Positions 1 through 9,301 are shown, counted from the stretch's first letter. The stretch: DNA of 64,000 nucleotides from Alistipes timonensis JC136 (GCF_900107675.1 NZ_FNRI01000012.1:23829-87828); one strand, 5' to 3'. Notes: a model not told the origin generated them from the letters alone. Made by a program: numbers and translations.

Positions 1-1
1 A

Positions 2-475
2 ACGGCCGGCATCGGGCTGAAAGAGCTCACGGAGAAATTCCGCACCGGAGGCGACGACTATTCGGCAATCATGGCCAAACTGCTGGCCGACCGGCTGACG
101 GAGGCTTTCGCCGAGGCAGTGCACACCTTCGTACGCCGGCAGATGTGGGGCTACGAGACGGGCGAACCGCCCGCCCCGAAGCAGGTCGTCCGCGGCGAGT
201 ACCGCGGCCGCCGCATGGCTTTCGGCTACCCGGCAACGCCCGACCACTCGCTCAAACGCGAGGCCTTCGACCTGCTGGCCGCCGAGGTGACGACCGGCAT
301 GCGGCTGACCGAAAACTGGATGATCGACCCCGGCGAAGCGCTGTGCGGCCTGATGCTGGCCGACGCTGACTACTTCTCGGTCGGAACCGTCGACGCGCAG
401 CAGTTGGAAGAGTACGCCGACCGCCGCGGGATGGAGGCCGAAACCGTCAAAAAGATTATACCGAACAACGTATGA
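2..475 (+). CDS. metH: Methionine synthase (cobalamin-dependent), C-terminal fragment
   Basis: The frame is open from the left edge, so only the last 157 residues of a protein normally near 1200 residues are present. This piece is the reactivation domain, which binds S-adenosylmethionine and lets a flavodoxin-type donor re-reduce cob(II)alamin. The evidence is the DDYSAIMAKLLADRLTEAFAE helix followed by the family motif RMAFGYPATPDHS, which sits in the SAM-binding part. The full enzyme transfers a methyl group from methyl-tetrahydrofolate to homocysteine in the cytoplasm. Its stop overlaps the start of metF by four bases (ATGA), so the two steps that make and use methyl-THF are translationally coupled. 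The catalytic, folate and cobalamin domains lie outside the window. Confidence 0.93.
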   Translation, partial: TAGIGLKELTEKFRTGGDDYSAIMAKLLADRLTEAFAEAVHTFVRRQMWGYETGEPPAPKQVVRGEYRGRRMAFGYPATPDHSLKREAFDLLAAEVTTGMRLTENWMIDPGEALCGLMLADADYFSVGTVDAQQLEEYADRRGMEAETVKKIIPNNV

Positions 476-1428
476 ACGTCGTAGATATCATCAACGAAGC
501 GGTCGCCGCCGGGCGCACCCGCTTTGCTTTCGAACTGCTGCCGCCGCTCAAAGGGGACGGCATGCAGAAGATATTCGCCGCCGTGGAGCCGCTGATGGCC
601 CTCGACCCGGCTTACGTCAACATCACGTTCCACCGCGAGGGGATCAAAGAGACCGAGCGCGAGGACGGCAGCATCGAATGGCACGTCGTGCGGCGCCGTC
701 CCGGGACGGTCGGCATCTCGGCGGCTATCCAGCACCGGTACGGCGTGGAGGTGGTTCCGCACCTGATCTGCGGCGGGCTGTCGAAGTACGACATCGAGGA
801 CACGCTCATCGACATGGACTTCCTCGGGCTGCACAACGTGCTGGCGCTGCGCGGCGACAAGTCGCAGAACGAAAAACGCTTCATGCCCCACCCCCAGGGA
901 CACGCACACGCCGTGGACCTCGTGCGCCAGATCGCGGACATGAACCGCGGAAAATTCATCGACGGCGAGGTCGAGGAGTGCCACCATTCGAAATTCTCGA
1001 TCGGCGTGGCGGGCTATCCCGAGGTGCACGCCGAGGCCCGCGACATCACCTCGGACATCGTCCGCCTGAAGGCCAAGATCGACGCCGGGGCCGAATACGT
1101 CGTGACGCAGATGTTCTTCGACAACTGCAAATACTTCGACTTCGTGCGCCGCTGCCGCGAGGCGGGGATCGACGTGCCGATCATCCCCGGCATCAAACCC
1201 ATCTCGACACTCCGCCACCTGGAAATCCTGCCCGAGACGTTCGGCGTGGAGCTGCCCGAAGAGCTGGTGCGCGAGGCAAAGGCGCATCCGGACGACGTGC
1301 GCGAAGTGGGTACCGAATGGGCCATCGCCCAGAGCCGCGAACTGATGGCCGCGGGCGTGCCCGTCCTGCATTACTACACGATGAGCCGCACGACGAACAT
1401 ACAGAAAATCGTCAACACGATTTTCTAA
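472..1428 (+). CDS. metF: 5,10-methylenetetrahydrofolate reductase
   Basis: This 318-residue protein has the size of bacterial MetF. It is a TIM-barrel flavoprotein that reduces 5,10-methylene-THF to 5-methyl-THF, the methyl donor for MetH. Visible family signatures are the N-terminal FELLPPLKG strand with its catalytic glutamate, YVNITFHREG, the LALRGDKS loop that contacts FAD, and VTQMFFDNCKYFDFV in the second half. The ATG lies in an ATGA overlap with the metH stop, which fixes the start. The stop codon abuts a palindromic AT-rich element, and the next gene begins 183 bases later. Confidence 0.96.
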   Translation: MNVVDIINEAVAAGRTRFAFELLPPLKGDGMQKIFAAVEPLMALDPAYVNITFHREGIKETEREDGSIEWHVVRRRPGTVGISAAIQHRYGVEVVPHLICGGLSKYDIEDTLIDMDFLGLHNVLALRGDKSQNEKRFMPHPQGHAHAVDLVRQIADMNRGKFIDGEVEECHHSKFSIGVAGYPEVHAEARDITSDIVRLKAKIDAGAEYVVTQMFFDNCKYFDFVRRCREAGIDVPIIPGIKPISTLRHLEILPETFGVELPEELVREAKAHPDDVREVGTEWAIAQSRELMAAGVPVLHYYTMSRTTNIQKIVNTIF

Positions 1429-1611
1429 TTAAAAATGAAAAATCGAGTAATGAATAATTTTTTTCGTCATTCCGAGCGAACGCATGTGAGCGTGGGAATC
1501 TGCGCAGGCCCCGCGGCCATACGACTTGTCAGCCGATTGCCGCGGCATCTGCGATGCCTCGCAATGACGGGGTATTTCTTAATTATTCATGGTTAATTAT
1601 CAATTAAAAAA
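1429..1611. repeat. Intergenic palindromic element (MITE- or REP-like)
   Basis: The metF-M20 gap is built as nested inverted repeats. The outer arms are ATGAATAATT at 1450-1459 and AATTATTCAT at 1581-1590, an exact match. The inner arms are CGTCATTCCGAG at 1465-1476 and CTCGCAATGACG at 1558-1569, with one mismatch. AT-rich ends enclose a GC-rich core of about 90 bases. This architecture is typical of short non-autonomous repeats scattered between genes in Bacteroidetes. I see no second copy in the window, so mobility is inferred. Confidence 0.55.
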
Positions 1612-2724
1612 ATGAATCCTGTCGAATTTCGGCGTCACCTGCATGCGCATCCCGAACTCTCGTTCCGGGAGCACGGCACGGCGGCATTTATCGAACAGCA
1701 GCTCACGGAGCTGGGCATCGAACACCGCCGGATCGCGTCCACCGGCGTACTGGCCCGCATCGAGGGCCGCAAGACGCCCGCCGGCGACCGGCGCGCCGTC
1801 GTCCTGCGCGCCGACACCGACGCCCTGCCCATCGCCGAGCAGAACGCCTGCGAATGGCGGTCGCAGAACGAGGGCGTGATGCACGCCTGCGGCCACGACA
1901 TGCACGCCGCCGTGCTGTTCGGGGTCCTGAAAGAGTTCGCCGCGGCGCCCGATTTCCGGGGCACGCTCTTCGGGCTGTTCCAGCCGGGCGAGGAGTGCAA
2001 TCCCGGCGGAGCGTCGCTGGTGCTGGCCGAAAAACCGTTCGACGGATACGACGTGCGGGCTGTGGCGGGCGAGCACGTCGAACCGCAACTGGAGGTCGGG
2101 ACTCTCGGGTTCCGGGCCGGAAAATACATGGCCGCAAGCGACGAACTGCGTTTCCGCATACACGGCACGGGCGGTCACGGGGCCATGCGCCGACAACTCA
2201 AAGACCCCGTGGCGGCGGGCGCCGAACTGCTGACGCGTCTCATCGCGCTCAACGGCGAGGAGTGCGTGCTGTCGATCGGCCGCGTGGAGGCCGGCGGGGC
2301 GACGAACATCGTGCCCGACGAGGTGTACATGGAGGGAACGCTGCGCACGTTCGACGAGCGGGAGCGCGAGATCATCCACCGCCGCATCGGGATCATCGCG
2401 GCGGACATCGACAAACGCCACGGCGTGCAGACCGACGTGGAGATCGGCCGCGGCTATCCCTGCGTGGTGAACGACGAAACGCTGGTCAAAAAGGCCGTCG
2501 CGCTGGCCCGGGCCGAAGGGCTCGGGGTGGAGATGCTGCCGCTGCGGACCACGGCCGAGGATTTCGGATTCTACTGCAAACAATATCCGTCGCTGTTCTA
2601 CCGGCTGGGCGTGGGCGCCGCGGCCGGACGGCCCCATACGGCGACGTTCTCACCCGACGAAGGGGCCTTGGACGTGGGCATCGGCTTCATGCGCCGACTG
2701 GCCCTGCAAATTTTGGAAAAATAA
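1612..2724 (+). CDS. M20-family amidohydrolase (N-acyl-amino-acid/hippurate hydrolase type)
   Basis: This 370-residue cytoplasmic metallohydrolase belongs to peptidase family M20, subfamily D. Members remove acyl groups from N-acyl amino acids or related amides. The sequence shows the start RRHLHAHPELSF, the metal-ligand motif HACGHDMHA near residue 90, and a QPGEECNPGG loop carrying the catalytic glutamate pair. A dimerisation-domain segment GTGGHGAM follows, and the C-terminal TTAEDFGFY motif supplies another ligand region. The ATG follows an A-rich stretch and the stop shares one base with the rnr start (TAATG), implying co-transcription. The exact acyl substrate cannot be read from the sequence. 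Confidence 0.88.
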   Translation: MNPVEFRRHLHAHPELSFREHGTAAFIEQQLTELGIEHRRIASTGVLARIEGRKTPAGDRRAVVLRADTDALPIAEQNACEWRSQNEGVMHACGHDMHAAVLFGVLKEFAAAPDFRGTLFGLFQPGEECNPGGASLVLAEKPFDGYDVRAVAGEHVEPQLEVGTLGFRAGKYMAASDELRFRIHGTGGHGAMRRQLKDPVAAGAELLTRLIALNGEECVLSIGRVEAGGATNIVPDEVYMEGTLRTFDEREREIIHRRIGIIAADIDKRHGVQTDVEIGRGYPCVVNDETLVKKAVALARAEGLGVEMLPLRTTAEDFGFYCKQYPSLFYRLGVGAAAGRPHTATFSPDEGALDVGIGFMRRLALQILEK

Positions 2725-4964
2725 TGAAAAAACAAAACCAACGCTCCGGAAAAGGAGCCCGGAAAACGGACCGCACATCGGTGATACTGAGCCTGCTCCG
2801 TGAATTTCCCAACAATAAATTCTCGCTGAAGCACCTGGCTTCAGCATCGGGAGGCGCCACGAAAGAGGGACGCCGCGAAACGCTCGAAATTCTCGACCGG
2901 CTCTTCGAAGAGGGCATCGTCGAGGAGTGCGCCCGCGAAAAATACCGCCTCACCCAGAACCACCTGCCCCACTACGAGGGTGTGGCCGACATGGCCCCCT
3001 CGGGTTCGGTCTACGTGAAGGTCGAGGGGCTCGAGGCCGACATATTCGTCAACCAGCGCAACGCGGCGAACGCCCTGAACGGCGACCGTGTGGAGGTCGT
3101 GGTGATGCACCGCGGCCGCAACGGGCAGATGGAGGGCGAAATCACCAAAATCATCGAGCGCAACCGCAAGCCCTATGTGGGCGTGGCCGAGGTGGGACTC
3201 CACCAGATCTTCGTCCGGGCCGACTCGCGCCGCATGCCCATGGACATCTACCTCTCGAAGCGCACGTGGCCCGATGTCAGGGACGGCGAAAAGGTCGTGG
3301 TCCGCATCGTCGACTGGCAGCCCGGGAGCAAGAGCCCCGTGGGCGAACTGGTCGAGCGGCTGGGCATGGCCGGCAACAACGATACGGAGATGCATGCCAT
3401 CCTCGCGGAGTACGAACTGCCCTACCGTTTCGAACCCGAGATCGAAGAGGCCGCCGAGGCCATCGACGCCCGGGTGACGGGCAGGGAGATCGCCGAACGG
3501 CGCGACTTCCGGCAGGTCACCACGTTCACGGTGGACCCGGCCGACGCCAAGGACTTCGACGACGCGCTGTCGGTGCGCAAAATAAAGGACGGCGTATGGG
3601 AGATCGGCGTGCACATCGCCGACGTGACCCATTACGTGCGGCCCCATTCGGTGATCGACGACGAAGCCGTGGAACGCGGCACGTCGGTCTATCTGGTGGA
3701 CCGCACCGTGCCGATGCTCCCCGAGCGGCTCTCGAACGAACTCTGCTCGCTGCGTCCCCATGAAACGAGCCTCTGCTTCTCGGCGGTCTTCACCCTCAAC
3801 GAAAACCTCGACATCCTCGAGGAGTGGTTCGGCCGCACGGTCATTCACTCCGACCGCCGGTTCACCTACGCCGAGGCGCAGGAGATTATCGAGACGGGAC
3901 GCGGGGACTACGCCGAAGAGGTGCTGACCCTCAACCGGCTGGCACAAGCGCTGCGGGCGGAGCGGTTCAAAAACGGTGCGATCTCGTTCGACCGCGAGGA
4001 GGTGAAATTCCGCCTCGACGAGAACGGCAAACCCCTGGGCGTCTATTTCAAAGAGCAGAAGGAATCGAACCAGATGATCGAGGAGTTCATGCTGCTGGCC
4101 AACCGCCGCGTGGCTGAATTCTGCGGCAAACGCAGGACCGAGAGCGGCCGCACTGCGGAGCGCACGATGGTTTACCGCGTGCACGACTCCCCGAGCGAGG
4201 AGAAACTCGACCGCTTCCGCCAGTTCATCCTCCGCTTCGGGCATATCTTCAAAGCCACGAAGGGCCGCGCCGTGGCCAAGGAGATGAACAAACTCTTCAA
4301 ACAGATCAAAGGCACCACCGAGGAAAACGCCGTCTCGACGATGGCCGTTCGCTCGATGGCCAAGGCCTACTATACGACCGACAACATCGGCCACTACGGA
4401 CTGGCCTTTCCTTACTACACGCACTTCACCTCGCCCATCCGCCGCTATCCCGACATGATGGTCCACCGCCTGCTGGCGCGATACCTCGCGGGCGGCAAGT
4501 CGGCTGACAAGACCGAGCTGGAAGACCTCTGCGCACGGGCTTCGGACCGCGAGGTGGTGGCCGCCGAGGCCGAACGCGCCTCGATCAAATACAAGATGGT
4601 CGAATTCATGAAGGAGCACATCGGCGAGGAGTTCGAGGGGCACATCTCGGGTCTCACGGAGTGGGGCGTCTACGTGGAACTGGACGAAACCCACATCGAG
4701 GGCATGTCGTTCCTGCGGGACATCGAGGGCGATTTCTTCCAGTTCGACGAACAACTGTACGAGATCATCGGCCGCTCGACGGGCATTCGCCTGACGCTGG
4801 GCAGTCCGGTGCGTATCCGCGTGAAGCGCGCCAACCTGCAAAAACGTCAGCTCGACTTCGAGGTGCTGCTGCCCAAAGCCGCCGCACGACGCGCCGCCGC
4901 GTCGTCCGAAAGCCGCGGCAAAGGCCCCAAGGTCCGCACATCGTCGCGCCGCAAGGGAAAGTAA
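2724..4964 (+). CDS. rnr: Ribonuclease R
   Basis: This 746-residue 3'-5' exoribonuclease of the RNB family degrades structured RNA. Domain order is a lysine-rich N-terminus, a winged-helix segment, two cold-shock-type RNA-binding domains, the RNB catalytic domain, a C-terminal S1 domain (about residues 635-715), and a basic tail rich in Lys, Arg and Ser. The catalytic aspartate cluster is visible as DPADAKDFDDA, with D271, D277, D279 and D280. The frame is open much further upstream in an overlapping frame, but the M20 gene occupies that DNA and the MKKQNQRSG start at 2724 matches family N-termini. A strong terminator lies 18 bases past the stop. Confidence 0.95.
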   Translation: MKKQNQRSGKGARKTDRTSVILSLLREFPNNKFSLKHLASASGGATKEGRRETLEILDRLFEEGIVEECAREKYRLTQNHLPHYEGVADMAPSGSVYVKVEGLEADIFVNQRNAANALNGDRVEVVVMHRGRNGQMEGEITKIIERNRKPYVGVAEVGLHQIFVRADSRRMPMDIYLSKRTWPDVRDGEKVVVRIVDWQPGSKSPVGELVERLGMAGNNDTEMHAILAEYELPYRFEPEIEEAAEAIDARVTGREIAERRDFRQVTTFTVDPADAKDFDDALSVRKIKDGVWEIGVHIADVTHYVRPHSVIDDEAVERGTSVYLVDRTVPMLPERLSNELCSLRPHETSLCFSAVFTLNENLDILEEWFGRTVIHSDRRFTYAEAQEIIETGRGDYAEEVLTLNRLAQALRAERFKNGAISFDREEVKFRLDENGKPLGVYFKEQKESNQMIEEFMLLANRRVAEFCGKRRTESGRTAERTMVYRVHDSPSEEKLDRFRQFILRFGHIFKATKGRAVAKEMNKLFKQIKGTTEENAVSTMAVRSMAKAYYTTDNIGHYGLAFPYYTHFTSPIRRYPDMMVHRLLARYLAGGKSADKTELEDLCARASDREVVAAEAERASIKYKMVEFMKEHIGEEFEGHISGLTEWGVYVELDETHIEGMSFLRDIEGDFFQFDEQLYEIIGRSTGIRLTLGSPVRIRVKRANLQKRQLDFEVLLPKAAARRAAASSESRGKGPKVRTSSRRKGK

Positions 4965-4981
4965 TCCAATACACCGTGTAT

Positions 4982-5016
4982 GCAAAAAGGGAAGCCCTTC
5001 GGGCTTCCCTTTTTGC
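4982..5016. terminator. Bidirectional intrinsic terminator
   Basis: A perfect 16-base-pair stem (GCAAAAAGGGAAGCCC and its complement) is separated by a three-base loop. An A-run at the left and a T-run at the right make it functional on both strands. It sits between the convergent ends of rnr and the V-ATPase operon. Confidence 0.9.
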
Positions 5017-5034
5017 ATGCGGGCGTTCCCCTTC

Positions 5035-5499
5035 TTAGAAGAGGTTCACTCCGTCGAGCGTGGCGATCAGGTAGGTGGCGGCCACCGTCAGAATAGCGTA
5101 CAGCTCGGGGAAAGCCGCGAGAATCAGCGTCTTACCCATCACGTCGTGACCGTTGCCGATGGCTGCGATACCGTTGGCGCAGACCTTGGCCTGATAAACC
5201 GAAGCCGCGAGGTTAACCATACCGACCAGCAGACCCGCACCGAAGATAGCGGCGCCCTGCACCAGCGTCGGAGCCGTCAGGCCCTTCTGCACCAGGAAGA
5301 AGCAGACGAAACCGTAGAGACCCTGCGAACCCGGAAGCGCCGAAAGAATCATGTAGCTACCGAAAGCTCCGCCGTTCTTCTTCATGGCCCCTACTGCGGC
5401 CTGACCCGTAATGGCGGTGCCGATCGACGAGGCGACACCTGCCAGGCCCACCATCAGCGCTACGCCGACGTAAGCCAATACCAATGCTGTTGTTTCCAT
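5035..5499 (-). CDS. ntpK: V-type ATPase proteolipid subunit K (c-ring)
   Basis: This 154-residue double-hairpin proteolipid has four membrane helices and forms the ion-carrying rotor ring. The two halves are recognisably related. The first carries ALPGSQGLYGF (L55, S58, Q59), the second carries YQAKV (Q103) and FPELYAI (E132). In the well-studied Enterococcus hirae ring, Na+ is bound by L61, T64, Q65, Q110 and E139. By alignment here all but T64 (conservatively Ser) are kept, so Na+ coupling is plausible. Only the second hairpin has the carboxylate, as in typical V-type rings. It is the last gene of the operon, 26 bases after subunit I. Confidence 0.93.
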   Translation of the reverse strand: METTALVLAYVGVALMVGLAGVASSIGTAITGQAAVGAMKKNGGAFGSYMILSALPGSQGLYGFVCFFLVQKGLTAPTLVQGAAIFGAGLLVGMVNLAASVYQAKVCANGIAAIGNGHDVMGKTLILAAFPELYAILTVAATYLIATLDGVNLF

Positions 5500-5525
5500 A
5501 ATGAGTTGAGTTTTTTAATTGTTAT

Positions 5526-7364
5526 TTATTCGTTAGTATCATTCATTTTACGGATGGGATCGAAATTGCGCGGGGCCATTTCGAAACCGGCGTTCTTGTA
5601 AAACTCGACGAACGTCAGACGCAGCGGATGCACGAACGACGAAATGGTCGACATGAACAGGTTGATGCCGTGGCCGATCAGCAGAATCGGAATCATCACC
5701 AGCAGCCGCACCACGATCCCCGAGCCTTCGGGCACGAAACCCGCCGCCAGCGTGTTGAACACCAGCGCCAGCACACCGCCCGAAAGTCCGATAGCGAACA
5801 GACGGATGTAGGACAGCACGTCGCTGAGCAGCCCTGTAATGTTGTTGTAAAGGTCCCACAGCCCCGCGCCGAGATTGACGAGCGGATTGCGCTTCGGATC
5901 GTTCAGCAAAAGCATCAGCACGGCCCCGACGCCCAGTGCGATGTAGAAGGCTGCCGACCCGGAGGTGAATCCCGGAATGGCGAGCCCCGCCATCGGCAGG
6001 CCCATGGCCAGGCAGCACGAAACGAGCATGATGAACCACCCCAACTGCCCGAGCGCACGGCTCAGGCCGAAACTGCGGACGGTCATCCAGATATTGAGCG
6101 TCATACCGAAGAGTATCTGCACGATGCCGATGACCAGCGCGATGGAGAAGAACTGCCCCTGGAAATCGAAGAACTTCACCGAGGGGAACCACGTGTTCAT
6201 GTTGATTCCGAAGAACGAGCCGCAGAACAGGCCGAAAGCGACCGTCGACAAACCGCACATCGTGGCGAACCACGCCGCACGGCGCATCATGCCGGGCTTG
6301 CGGAACTTATACAGCATGAAAGCCCCCATCAGGGCCAGGATGGCTCCGTAACCGGCGTCGTTCAGGCAGATGCCGAAGAACAGCACGTAGAACGGCGCGA
6401 AGAAAGGCGTGAGGTCCATCGTGCCGTATTTCGGCCGGGCATACATGTCGCCCACCAGCTCGAAATTGCGCGCGAACCAGCCGTTCTTCAGTTTCACGGG
6501 CGTTTCGTCTTCGGGCGTGGGGTCGCTTTTGAGATAGACCACGTTGGGATACTCTTCCAGCAGGGCGTCGACCCGCTCGGAAGTCTCCTTCTCGGCCCAG
6601 CCCTCCATGACGACCAGCGTGCCGTCGGCGGCCTCCTGCGCCGTAGCCGTCACCTGCACGCCCTGCAAACGCTCCTTCAGCGAGCAGGCATGCTCTGCGA
6701 GCAGCTCCTCCGAAGCGGCCACGCGCGAAAATTCGGCGTCGAGGGCTCCGAGTTTCTTCCCGGCTTCGGCGATGCGGCGCTCCGCCTCGCGGATATCCAT
6801 TGCCGGGGTCTTCATCTCCTGCGCGTCGAGCGTCACCTCCTCGCCGGGCTTCGCCACGACGACGAACCACACCATGGCATCGGTGCGGCTGACCTCCGAA
6901 ATCGTATAGCTCTCCGACCATTCGGACAGCATCTTGTCGAAGGTGTTGCGCTGGGTGAAGAAATAGCGCAGCACGATGCCCCGGTCGGCGAGTTTCTTCG
7001 TACGCTCCACGTCGAAGGCTCCCCACGGGCGCAACTCCTCGGCGGCCTTTTCCAGACGTCCGATCTCGGTGTTGAGTGCGGCGGCCTCGCGCTGTGCGGC
7101 GACATAGTGTTCGTAAGCCTCCTCACCCGACGCAAACGCTTTCGCCTTCGCGTCGAAGCGGCCCTCCCCGGCCCGGAAGTTCTTCAGGAACTCCGCGGCT
7201 TTCGTATGACCCTCGATGTCGAGCAGCAGTTGGCGGTCCTCCTCGGAGGGTTCCCAGCCCGTGGTGGTAATGTCCACCAGGCCGAGTCCGCGCAGCTTCT
7301 CGATGAAATCTTCGCTTTGCGCCGCATAGAGCACAAAGTCGTATTTCGACATTTTGGCTATCAT
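5526..7364 (-). CDS. ntpI: V-type ATPase subunit I (membrane stator, a-subunit)
   Basis: This 612-residue protein has a soluble N-terminal half, rich in Glu, Ala and Lys with coiled-coil character. That half binds the peripheral stalk. The C-terminal half has about seven membrane helices starting near residue 325 (TPFFAPFYVLFFGICLNDAGYG). The motif SYIRLFAIGLSGG contains the essential arginine that faces the rotor carboxylate during ion transfer. It is slightly shorter than many archaeal homologues (650-700 residues). Its ATG overlaps the stop of subunit D by four bases. Confidence 0.93.
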   Translation of the reverse strand: MIAKMSKYDFVLYAAQSEDFIEKLRGLGLVDITTTGWEPSEEDRQLLLDIEGHTKAAEFLKNFRAGEGRFDAKAKAFASGEEAYEHYVAAQREAAALNTEIGRLEKAAEELRPWGAFDVERTKKLADRGIVLRYFFTQRNTFDKMLSEWSESYTISEVSRTDAMVWFVVVAKPGEEVTLDAQEMKTPAMDIREAERRIAEAGKKLGALDAEFSRVAASEELLAEHACSLKERLQGVQVTATAQEAADGTLVVMEGWAEKETSERVDALLEEYPNVVYLKSDPTPEDETPVKLKNGWFARNFELVGDMYARPKYGTMDLTPFFAPFYVLFFGICLNDAGYGAILALMGAFMLYKFRKPGMMRRAAWFATMCGLSTVAFGLFCGSFFGINMNTWFPSVKFFDFQGQFFSIALVIGIVQILFGMTLNIWMTVRSFGLSRALGQLGWFIMLVSCCLAMGLPMAGLAIPGFTSGSAAFYIALGVGAVLMLLLNDPKRNPLVNLGAGLWDLYNNITGLLSDVLSYIRLFAIGLSGGVLALVFNTLAAGFVPEGSGIVVRLLVMIPILLIGHGINLFMSTISSFVHPLRLTFVEFYKNAGFEMAPRNFDPIRKMNDTNE

Positions 7365-7969
7365 AACATCACGCCCTCCCCGGCGGCCTGCTGTTTGGTT
7401 TTCACGATCTTCTGGGCCGACTTGGAGAGGTTCTCCTCATCCTCCATGAAGCGTTTGATCTTGCGTATGGCGTCCTCGTACCCGGGTATCTGCACCTTTT
7501 CGTACAAGTTCACCTTCTGAGTGGTTTTGCGGCGCGCATGATCCAGCAGTTCCGTCTTGCGGTTGTACACCTCGAACTCGATGCCCAGCTGCGCCATGCG
7601 CTTGAGGATATCGACTCCGTCGGCGAACCACACCGGCGAGGAGAACAGGTCGTAGGGTTTCTCCTCGAATTTCACATCCTGCAGGACCGGGGTGCGCACA
7701 CCCGCGATCTTCTGTACCGACAAATCGATATCGACGACGCGCAAGAGGTCACAATCAAACTCTCCCCAGAGCGACACCATATAGTCGTACTCGGCCTTCA
7801 GGGCATCGAGCCGGCGGCGGTAATCGCTTGCGGAGTCCTTCGCCTTCTTCACCTCGGAGCGCAGGGCCGACTCCTTACTTTTGATCGTAGGGAGGGCCTT
7901 CTGGCGCATTTTCAGCTGTTTGCCGAGGTCGCCGAGCGAGGTCTTGTTATATTGAAATTTGATTGCCAT
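7361..7969 (-). CDS. ntpD: V-type ATPase subunit D (central shaft)
   Basis: This 202-residue, almost wholly alpha-helical protein belongs to the V/A-ATPase D family, the antiparallel coiled coil that rotates inside the A3B3 head. The N-terminal helix (IKFQYNKTSLGDLGKQLKMR) and C-terminal helix (ARRKTTQKVNLYEKVQIPGY) match the family pattern, including the conserved KVNxxE/Y region near the C-terminus. It begins seven bases after the subunit B stop and overlaps subunit I by four bases. Confidence 0.92.
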   Translation of the reverse strand: MAIKFQYNKTSLGDLGKQLKMRQKALPTIKSKESALRSEVKKAKDSASDYRRRLDALKAEYDYMVSLWGEFDCDLLRVVDIDLSVQKIAGVRTPVLQDVKFEEKPYDLFSSPVWFADGVDILKRMAQLGIEFEVYNRKTELLDHARRKTTQKVNLYEKVQIPGYEDAIRKIKRFMEDEENLSKSAQKIVKTKQQAAGEGVML

Positions 7970-7975
7970 TGCGGA

Positions 7976-9298
7976 TTAGGCCTCCTTCCAGTATTTTTTG
8001 ATGAGCTCCTCTTTGATGGCGACCTCCTCCTTGGAGAAGTACTTCGCAAAGAGTCCCCACGCCGTGTCGAGCATCTCGGTGATCTCGATGTTGACGTCGA
8101 TGGCCAGCAGTTTCTCCGAATAGTCGAAGGCGAATTTCAGCGTGCGCTCGTCGTAATCCGAGAGGTCGAAACCGTTCTCCAGCTTGGTCTTGGCATTCGC
8201 GGCATCGGCGTACAGGCGCACACAGGCGTTCATCACCTGCGGATGGTCCTCGCGGGTCTTCTTGCCGATCACGAGCTGTTTCAGACGCGACAGCGAACGG
8301 AACGGGTCGACGATGACCTTACCCGTGTCGGAGTCGTTGCGCAGGAACAACTGTCCCTCGGTGATGTAACCCGTATTGTCGGGGATGGCGTGCGTGATGT
8401 CGCCGCCCGAAAGGGTCGTCACGGCGATGATCGTGATCGAGCCGCCGTTGGGCAGCTGCACGGCCTTTTCGTAAATCTTGGCCAGGTCCGAATACAACGA
8501 ACCGGGCATCGAGTCCTTCGACGGAATCTGGTCCATACGGTTCGACACGATGGCCAGCGCATCGGCGTAAAGCGTCATGTCGGTCAGCAGCACCAGCACC
8601 TTTTCGCCCTTGTCGACGGCAAAGTACTCGGCGGCGGTCAGCGCCATGTCGGGAACGAGCAGACGCTCGACGGGCGGGTTCTCCGTGGTGTTGACGAACG
8701 ACACGATGCGGTCCAGAGCGCCCGCATTTTCAAAGACGCTTTTAAAATAGAGGAAATCGTCGTTCGTAAGTCCCATACCGCCGAGGATGATCTTGTCGGC
8801 CTTGGCGCGCAGGGCCACGTTGGCCATCACGGCGTTGTAGGGCTGGTCGGGATCGGCGAAGAACGGAATCTTCTGTCCCGTCACGATCGTATTGTTGAGG
8901 TCGATGCCGGCGATACCCGTGGCGATCAGCTCCGAAGGCTGGATACGCCGGAAAGGGTTCACCGTCGGGCCGCCGATCTCGCGGGCCTCGCCCTCGATGA
9001 TCTCGCCGCCCTCCAGCGGTTCGCCGTAGGCGTTGAAGAAACGCCCGGCGAGGTTGTCCGAAACGCGCAGCTTGGGAGGTTCGCCGTGGAAGACGACCTC
9101 CGAATCGGTGGCCAGTCCTTCGGTACCCGCGAAAACCTGCAGCGTGACGTTCTCGCCCATAATCTTCACCACCTGCGCCAGTTTGCCGCCGACGGTGGCC
9201 AGTTCGTCGTTGCCGACGCCCGTGGCACGCAGCGTCACGGTAGCCTTGGTGATGTTGTCAATCTTGGTATATATCTTCTGAAATGCTCGTGTTGTCAT
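7976..9298 (-). CDS. ntpB: V-type ATPase subunit B (regulatory)
   Basis: This 440-residue non-catalytic head subunit alternates with A in the hexamer. It has the family's N-terminal beta-barrel (RAFQKIYTKIDNITKATVTL), then the nucleotide-fold core with FFADPDQPYNAVMANVALRAKA, FVNTTENPPVERLLVPDMAL and the SYRLSRLKQLV-like segment near residue 335. As expected for B subunits it has no Walker A P-loop. It starts three bases after the A stop, and the whole operon is tightly packed. Confidence 0.94.
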   Translation of the reverse strand: MTTRAFQKIYTKIDNITKATVTLRATGVGNDELATVGGKLAQVVKIMGENVTLQVFAGTEGLATDSEVVFHGEPPKLRVSDNLAGRFFNAYGEPLEGGEIIEGEAREIGGPTVNPFRRIQPSELIATGIAGIDLNNTIVTGQKIPFFADPDQPYNAVMANVALRAKADKIILGGMGLTNDDFLYFKSVFENAGALDRIVSFVNTTENPPVERLLVPDMALTAAEYFAVDKGEKVLVLLTDMTLYADALAIVSNRMDQIPSKDSMPGSLYSDLAKIYEKAVQLPNGGSITIIAVTTLSGGDITHAIPDNTGYITEGQLFLRNDSDTGKVIVDPFRSLSRLKQLVIGKKTREDHPQVMNACVRLYADAANAKTKLENGFDLSDYDERTLKFAFDYSEKLLAIDVNIEITEMLDTAWGLFAKYFSKEEVAIKEELIKKYWKEA

Positions 9299-9301
9299 GG
9301 C

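Noticed and set aside
2841..5018. Long open frame (725 codons) antisense to rnr
   Set aside because: It is the mirror of a GC-rich gene with strong codon bias. Its product is His/Asp/Val-rich and matches no family, while rnr on the plus strand has full domain architecture.
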